DNA of 64,000 nucleotides from Microbacterium proteolyticum (GTDB lineage Bacteria > Actinomycetota > Actinomycetes > Actinomycetales > Microbacteriaceae). Shown here piece by piece: positions 59,488-64,000 of this stretch (positions within the stretch are counted from its first letter, which is position 1; each line of letters opens with the position of its first letter). A program made the position numbers and the translations under genes. The stretch is from positions 186,001-250,000 of the forward strand of contig NZ_CP121274.1 in NCBI RefSeq assembly GCF_029639405.1, in the 5' to 3' direction. The notes under the pieces are model-generated. The model made no database searches, was not told where the DNA came from, and saw only the letters and a program-made list of their open reading frames with translations.

Positions 59488-60141
59488 GTGCCGCCCGGGG
59501 GAAGAAAAATCATCCGCATCGGGATCGTCGACGATCATCCCGCGGTGGTGATCGGCGCGACCGCTTTTCTCAACGCCCAACCCGACCTCCGGGTATTGAC
59601 GACGGGCTCGACCGTCAACCAGCTCCTCCGTGATTCTCCATCGCTCGATGTCGTGCTACTCGACCTGGTCCTGGCGGATCGCTCCAGTCCGGCGGAGAAC
59701 ATCGCCGCTCTCTCCGGAACGCACGCGCGGATCATCGCGTACACGTCCGGCGACCGTCCGCAATTGATACGGGATGCCGCGCGGGCGGGGGCTGACGGAA
59801 TGATCCGGAAGAGCGAATCCCCCCGCGTCGTCATCGACGCCGTGCGAGCGGTGCACAACGGAGAGGTGTCGGCGACGACGGACTGGGCGGCCGCGCTGGA
59901 TCAGGACACTCATTTCGTCGATGCCGCCCTGTCGACGCGGGAGGCGGAGGTCCTCGGACTCTACGCGTCGGGCGAGACGGCGGAACACGTGGCACTTCTG
60001 CTGCACATCTCGCGCGAAACCGTTCTGGACCACATCCGTCGAGTGCGCGCCAAGTACGCCGCGGTCGAGCGGACGGCCACCACCAAGGTCGATCTGCTCA
60101 GGCGGGCCGTCGAGGACGGCATCGTCGAGTTCGGACGATGA
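59488..60141 (+). CDS. NarL/LuxR-family response regulator
   Basis: 217 aa. The receiver domain has the acidic pair in IVDDHP and the phosphoacceptor Asp in VVLLDLVLAD. The C-terminal LuxR helix-turn-helix reads LSTREAEVLGLYASGETAEH to ISRETVLDHIRRVRAKY. The GTG at 59488 follows TAGCAT (59476-59481) by six bases, indicating a leaderless transcript. Its stop overlaps the start of the kinase gene (ATGA). Confidence 0.92.
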   Translation: MPPGGRKIIRIGIVDDHPAVVIGATAFLNAQPDLRVLTTGSTVNQLLRDSPSLDVVLLDLVLADRSSPAENIAALSGTHARIIAYTSGDRPQLIRDAARAGADGMIRKSESPRVVIDAVRAVHNGEVSATTDWAAALDQDTHFVDAALSTREAEVLGLYASGETAEHVALLLHISRETVLDHIRRVRAKYAAVERTATTKVDLLRRAVEDGIVEFGR

Positions 60142-61298
60142 GAATCCGGCATCCCCTCAGCCCCGGCGATCGAAGCCCCTCGGTCGACCGATCGCTCGGC
60201 ATGCTCATGTCGCTCTCGGCCGTCGTGCTGGTCGTGGCGGAGTTCACGCGGGCCACGAGCCAGGTCGGCTCCTTCAGCCTCTGGTGGAACGGGCTGGGGG
60301 CGGCGATGGTCGTCGTCGTCCTGACGAGTGCGGTCGTGGGTGGGCGCGCGCCGGAGGCGGTCCTGCAGACCATGTGGGGCGCGGTCGTGGTTCTGGTGAT
60401 CGTGCTGGAGACGACCGTGTTCCTCGCGTACCGCGGCCCCGACCCGGACGCGCTGTTCCCCTGGGTCTGGCGGTTCGAATCCGTGGCCGTCTGCTATCTC
60501 GTCCTGCTCACCGCGCCTCCCCTGGCGGTGATCTTCCCGCTCGTGGCCGCCTTCCTCCCCGCACTGTCGGGGATCGTCTTCCTGGGGCGGGTACCCGATC
60601 TCATCGCCGCCCAGACGCCGCTGCACCTGGGCAACGTCGTCTTCGCCGTGCTGTTCCTCGCCATGCGGTCGCGTCTGCTCGCCCTCTCGCGGGCCGAGAA
60701 CGCCGCCCGCGCGGAGGAGGCGCGTCGCGCCTTGCTGGATGCGCGGGCGCGCCGCGAGGAGCAGCTCGCGCGCGTCGTGCACGACGAGCTGCTCTCGGTG
60801 TTCTCCGTCGCCCTCCATCTCACCGGCCCGACGCCCGACGTGGTGCGGACCGAAGCCGGGCGCACTCTCCGCCGTCTGCGAGGCACACTCGTCGCACCCG
60901 ACGACGGGACGATGATCACCGGCCTGGACGCGCAGAGCCGGATCGCGGCGACGCTGCGGGAGATCCTGCCGGAGGCGACGCTCACGGGCGACGGTGATGC
61001 CTCGCTGGTGCCGAGGCGGGCCACCGAAACGGTGTGCGCGGCGGTGGCCGAGGCCGCACGCAATGTCGCACGTCACGCCCCGGGCTGCGCGGTGGAGGCG
61101 AGCGTGCGCGCCGTCCACGGAGCCCTCTCGGTATCGCTGACGGACACCGGACCGGGTTTCGTCCTCGAACGGATTCCGCTCGAACGTCTGGGGGTGCGCT
61201 CCAGCGTGATCGGCCGGATGCGGGACCTGCCTGGCGGCGACGCCCGCATCGACAGCACGCCGGCGGGCACGACGGTGGTCGTGGAGTGGCATCCATGA
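60138..61298 (+). CDS. Sensor histidine kinase (HWE/HisKA_3-like)
   Basis: 386 aa. Five to six membrane helices in the first ~185 residues, then a helical dimerisation segment with the phosphoacceptor His in RVVHDELLSVFSVAL. The ATPase domain has an N-box EAARNVARHAPG and G-box DTGPGF. It should phosphorylate the response regulator encoded before it. The stop overlaps the next gene as ATGA. Confidence 0.9.
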   Translation: MRIRHPLSPGDRSPSVDRSLGMLMSLSAVVLVVAEFTRATSQVGSFSLWWNGLGAAMVVVVLTSAVVGGRAPEAVLQTMWGAVVVLVIVLETTVFLAYRGPDPDALFPWVWRFESVAVCYLVLLTAPPLAVIFPLVAAFLPALSGIVFLGRVPDLIAAQTPLHLGNVVFAVLFLAMRSRLLALSRAENAARAEEARRALLDARARREEQLARVVHDELLSVFSVALHLTGPTPDVVRTEAGRTLRRLRGTLVAPDDGTMITGLDAQSRIAATLREILPEATLTGDGDASLVPRRATETVCAAVAEAARNVARHAPGCAVEASVRAVHGALSVSLTDTGPGFVLERIPLERLGVRSSVIGRMRDLPGGDARIDSTPAGTTVVVEWHP

Positions 61299-62308
61299 TT
61301 CCGCCCTCCGCCGGATCAGGCCTCGACGGACTCCCCGCGCGGGTCGCCCTCCTGTTCGTGTGGATGACGGGGATCGCGCACGGTCTGGAGGTGCATGCCT
61401 TCGACGTCGACACGGCCCCGGTGGTCCTCGCCTACGCGTTGGCGGCCGTCGCGGCCGTCGCGGTGACCCTGCCGCCCCGGGGGCGACTCCCGGCGGCACC
61501 GACCGCGGCCGTGGTGACTCTCGGGGCGACGATCACCGTGATCGTGCTGACCTCCCCGGACGTGTCGCACATCGTGTGGTTGTTCGATTTCGCGTCGTAC
61601 CCGATCGCGCTCCTCATCCCCCGCGGCCGACCGCTCGTCGGCGGCGTCTGCCTCGCCCTGCTCATCGCGGCCGGCACCACCTGGGCACTCGTGAGCGACC
61701 AGACCGACCCGTCCTGGGGACGGATCGTGTCCGGGCCCCTCGTCGCCGGTGCCATCGGCTTCATCTGGCTCAGCACCCTCCGCCGCATCGTCGGACGCGA
61801 GACGTCCGCGCGGTCCGACCGCGAGCGCGCCGAGATGCTCTCCGAGGCGGCCGTGGCGGCGACGCGCGCGTACCAGGACGAACTCGCCCGCGTCACCGAC
61901 GAGAGCGAACCCGTCCTCCTCGACATCGCCGGCACCGAATACCTCGACGAGCCCACCCAGCGCCGGATCGGCATCGTCGAGGGCCGGATCCGAGATCGGC
62001 TCCGCGCCGGAGACCTGTTCCACCCGCGCGTGACCGCCGCCATCGACGCGGCCCGCGACGGGGGTGTCCGCGTCCTCCTCATCGGCGGCGGGACCATCGA
62101 CGACGAGGGGATCTCGGACGACCTCGCCGACCGGATCGTGGGAATCCTCGAGCTGCCCGGGCTCGAGCACGTGACCGTGCGCAGGCTCCCCCCGGGGCGG
62201 AGGGCCGCGGTGTCCGCCGTCGCCGGTACGACCGGTGGCACGGTGCGGGCGGCCTTCGACCACGCCGGCCGAGACGTCGGGATGCGGCCGGACACCTCGG
62301 CATCCTGA
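61295..62308 (+). CDS. Degenerate kinase-like membrane protein
   Basis: 337 aa. It has five to six N-terminal membrane helices like the preceding kinase. The cytoplasmic part runs RDRERAEMLSEAAVAATRAYQDELARVTDESEPVLLDIAG, where the kinase has RVVHDELLSVF. The His is replaced (VTDES), and the later N- and G-boxes are not recognisable. It is probably a paralogue that lost catalytic function and could modulate the kinase. Third gene of the operon, coupled by ATGA. Confidence 0.75.
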   Translation: MIPPSAGSGLDGLPARVALLFVWMTGIAHGLEVHAFDVDTAPVVLAYALAAVAAVAVTLPPRGRLPAAPTAAVVTLGATITVIVLTSPDVSHIVWLFDFASYPIALLIPRGRPLVGGVCLALLIAAGTTWALVSDQTDPSWGRIVSGPLVAGAIGFIWLSTLRRIVGRETSARSDRERAEMLSEAAVAATRAYQDELARVTDESEPVLLDIAGTEYLDEPTQRRIGIVEGRIRDRLRAGDLFHPRVTAAIDAARDGGVRVLLIGGGTIDDEGISDDLADRIVGILELPGLEHVTVRRLPPGRRAAVSAVAGTTGGTVRAAFDHAGRDVGMRPDTSAS

Positions 62309-62322
62309 CACCCTCCCGAAGG

Positions 62323-62778
62323 TCAGAGAGCGGTGTCCCGGTGCGGCCCGGGCGAGGAATCCAGGACGGACCTCACCAGTCCCCGAGCGAGGGTCAGCAC
62401 CGCGACCAGGAGGGTCACCGCCCAGAATCCGCCGAGCCTCACGGCATCGCCGAAGAGGAGGGCGACGAGCTCCAGGACGACGAACTTGCTTCCGGGAAGC
62501 AGGAGGACGAGCGTGGCGATGTTGACCGCGCGCGTCGCTCCCGTGCGCGCACCGCGCAGTCTCGCGACCGTCGCCTTCTTCACCGTCAGCACGACCTCCA
62601 GCACGATCTTGAGCACGACGGCGGTGAGGAGGGCGAGGAGGAACGACTCCGCGATGACACCGGGGAGGAGCTGGATGAAGGCTCCCAGCACCACGAGGTA
62701 GACGAAGACGTCGACGAGATCCGTCGCCCGCAGTCGCAGCCTTCTCGGCCACGAGACGCGGCGTGAGGCGGCGCTCAT
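62323..62778 (-). CDS. Membrane protein linked to an SLC13 transporter
   Basis: 151 aa with four hydrophobic helices (about residues 20-45, 48-67, 87-110 and 115-135). I do not recognise the family. Its start overlaps the stop of the SLC13 permease (ATGA), so they are co-transcribed. Convergent with the kinase-like gene, with 14 bases between the stop codons. Confidence 0.7.
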   Translation of the reverse strand: MSAASRRVSWPRRLRLRATDLVDVFVYLVVLGAFIQLLPGVIAESFLLALLTAVVLKIVLEVVLTVKKATVARLRGARTGATRAVNIATLVLLLPGSKFVVLELVALLFGDAVRLGGFWAVTLLVAVLTLARGLVRSVLDSSPGPHRDTAL

Positions 62779-64000
62779 GAGAGCGGCCAGATCAGGGGGA
62801 CGTAGAACACGGCCATGACGACGAAGAACACGGCCAGGAGGATACCGAGCTTCCAGTAGTCGCCGAACCGGTATCCGCCCGGCTCGAGCACCATCAGGTT
62901 CGCCGGGGTCGCGATCGGCGTGAGGAAGGATGCCGCTCCCGCCACCGTGAGCGCCATCATGAACGGTTGCACGGAGGCACCGAGGGTCGTCGCCACGGCC
63001 ACCGCGATCGGCGCGACGATCAGCACCGTCGCCGTGTTGCTGATGAGCTGGCCCAGCACGACGGTGAGGACGACCAGGGCCAGCAGCGCGATCTGGGGAC
63101 CGGCGTCGCCCACGACGGCGAGCAGCCACCCGGCGACGAGATCGGCCGTGCCGGTCTCGGTGAAGGCCGTGGAGAGCGGGATCATCCCGGCGATCAGCAC
63201 GACCGTCGTCCAGGAGATCGAGTGATACGCCTGCGACGGTGACACCGTCCGGGTCACGACCAGCGCGCACGCGGCGAGGAGAGCCGCGACCGCGGGAGGA
63301 ACGAGCCCCGTGGCCAACAGCACGACCATGAGTCCGACGATCGTCATCGCGCGTTTGGCGCCGACGCCCAGCGGAACCGAACGCCGCAGCTGCGCGGGGG
63401 TGTCCACGACCAGGACCTCGGGTCCCTCGGTGCGGGCGACCAGATCGTCCCACGCCCCCTGGAGCAGGAGCACGTCGCCGAGCCGCGCACGGAACTCGCC
63501 CTCGCGGAGGACCTCCTCGCCGCGGCGCGCGGCCAACAGCACCAGATCGCCGCTGGGCGTGACCATTCCCGGAGTCAGCCGCACCCCGATCAGCGGAGAC
63601 CGCGGAGGCACGATGACCTCGGTCACGCCCCGAGCCGGTCCCAGGATCAGCCCGGTGTCGCCCTCGAGCGAATACTGCCGACGGAGGAGCCGCGCGTGGT
63701 CGGACAGGTCGACGGACATCACTCCGCCGTTGCGCTCGGGCAGGAGGCGGCGGCCGAAGATCGCCAGGATCGCCACGGTGCCGATCAGCAGGGGCGCGCC
63801 CACGGCGGCGAACTCGAAGAAGCCGAACGCGCGGCCGCCGTTCTCGACCGCCACCTCCGACACGATGATGTTCACGGGCGTCCCCGTGAGCAGCAGCATC
63901 GACCCCGCGTGCGCGGAGAAGGCCAGCGGCATGAGCAGCTGAGAGGTGTGGATGCCCGCGCGCGCCGCGACGACGACGACCAGCGGGAGGAGCGCCGCGA
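62775..64000 (-). CDS. SLC13/DASS-type permease with TrkA-C domain (5' end outside window)
   Basis: Partial: the reading frame continues past 64000. Visible: LLMPLAFSAHAGSMLLLTGTPVNIIV, the conserved first-half motif; two successive TrkA_C-like regulatory domains (roughly GLILGPARGVTEVIVPPRSP and VLLLQGAWDDLVARTEG); and the second half with ISNTATVLIVAPIAVAVA. Members transport dicarboxylates or sulfate with cations. A start within the window (63932) is internal to the conserved helix and was rejected. Confidence 0.87.
   Translation of the reverse strand, partial: AALLPLVVVVAARAGIHTSQLLMPLAFSAHAGSMLLLTGTPVNIIVSEVAVENGGRAFGFFEFAAVGAPLLIGTVAILAIFGRRLLPERNGGVMSVDLSDHARLLRRQYSLEGDTGLILGPARGVTEVIVPPRSPLIGVRLTPGMVTPSGDLVLLAARRGEEVLREGEFRARLGDVLLLQGAWDDLVARTEGPEVLVVDTPAQLRRSVPLGVGAKRAMTIVGLMVVLLATGLVPPAVAALLAACALVVTRTVSPSQAYHSISWTTVVLIAGMIPLSTAFTETGTADLVAGWLLAVVGDAGPQIALLALVVLTVVLGQLISNTATVLIVAPIAVAVATTLGASVQPFMMALTVAGAASFLTPIATPANLMVLEPGGYRFGDYWKLGILLAVFFVVMAVFYVPLIWPLS

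Overview
The window is a chromosomal segment of a high-GC Gram-positive actinobacterium. The very high G+C, frequent leaderless starts with a TANNNT box 6-7 bases upstream, and the markers RamB, F420-type NADP oxidoreductase and hadAB-murB all point this way. The gene order and the many GGATGCC/GGCATCC words suggest Microbacteriaceae, probably Microbacterium or a close relative; the genus is inference. No rRNA, integrase, phage module, classical IS transposase or CRISPR array was seen.

Layout. (1) 1-16.5 kb: the ribosomal backbone rplL-rplJ, rplA-rplK, nusG-secE and tRNA-Trp, all on the minus strand. It is interrupted by accessory blocks: an AbiEi/REase-like gene, a YqaJ nuclease, an MFS pump with its MarR regulator, an oxidoreductase, LysG/LysE export, acylphosphatase, and a polar amino-acid ABC operon ending in a nitronate monooxygenase-like gene. 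(2) 16.6-25 kb: a putrescine/GABA operon (aminotransferase, amine oxidase, universal stress protein, APC permease, aldehyde dehydrogenase) with a divergent PucR regulator. (3) 25-34 kb: a glycan locus of LacI regulator, GH3 beta-glucosidase, three-gene sugar ABC importer, TetR regulator and a secreted glucoamylase-family hydrolase. (4) 34-39 kb: the glyoxylate shunt, aceA and aceB, with divergent ramB. (5) 39-46.7 kb: ClC channel, aspC-type aminotransferase, a third AbiEi/REase-like gene, murB-hadB-hadA, a TauE exporter behind a structured leader, and an F420-type reductase. (6) 46.9-52 kb: transsulfuration (metB/cbs) plus methionine import (metQNI). (7) 52-64 kb: two ECF sigma systems, one with Asp23-like proteins, redox enzymes, a NarL/kinase/degenerate-kinase operon, and an SLC13 transporter running off the right edge.

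The most unusual signal is a set of long intergenic palindromes that bracket three AbiEi/REase-fold genes (1201-2184, 13537-14490, 41901-42794). Each gene has its own palindrome family on both sides. Solitary relatives of two of these families lie elsewhere (31.3 kb, 33.9 kb, 46.7 kb). This resembles the REP/RAYT arrangement, but the gene is a nuclease-fold protein instead of a Y1 transposase. In the third locus the outer palindrome arms form a perfect 20-bp terminal inverted repeat around the gene.

Start codons were chosen from visible Shine-Dalgarno sequences, overlapping stop/start junctions, leaderless -10 boxes and family N-termini. Function calls rest on motif recognition, without database searches.
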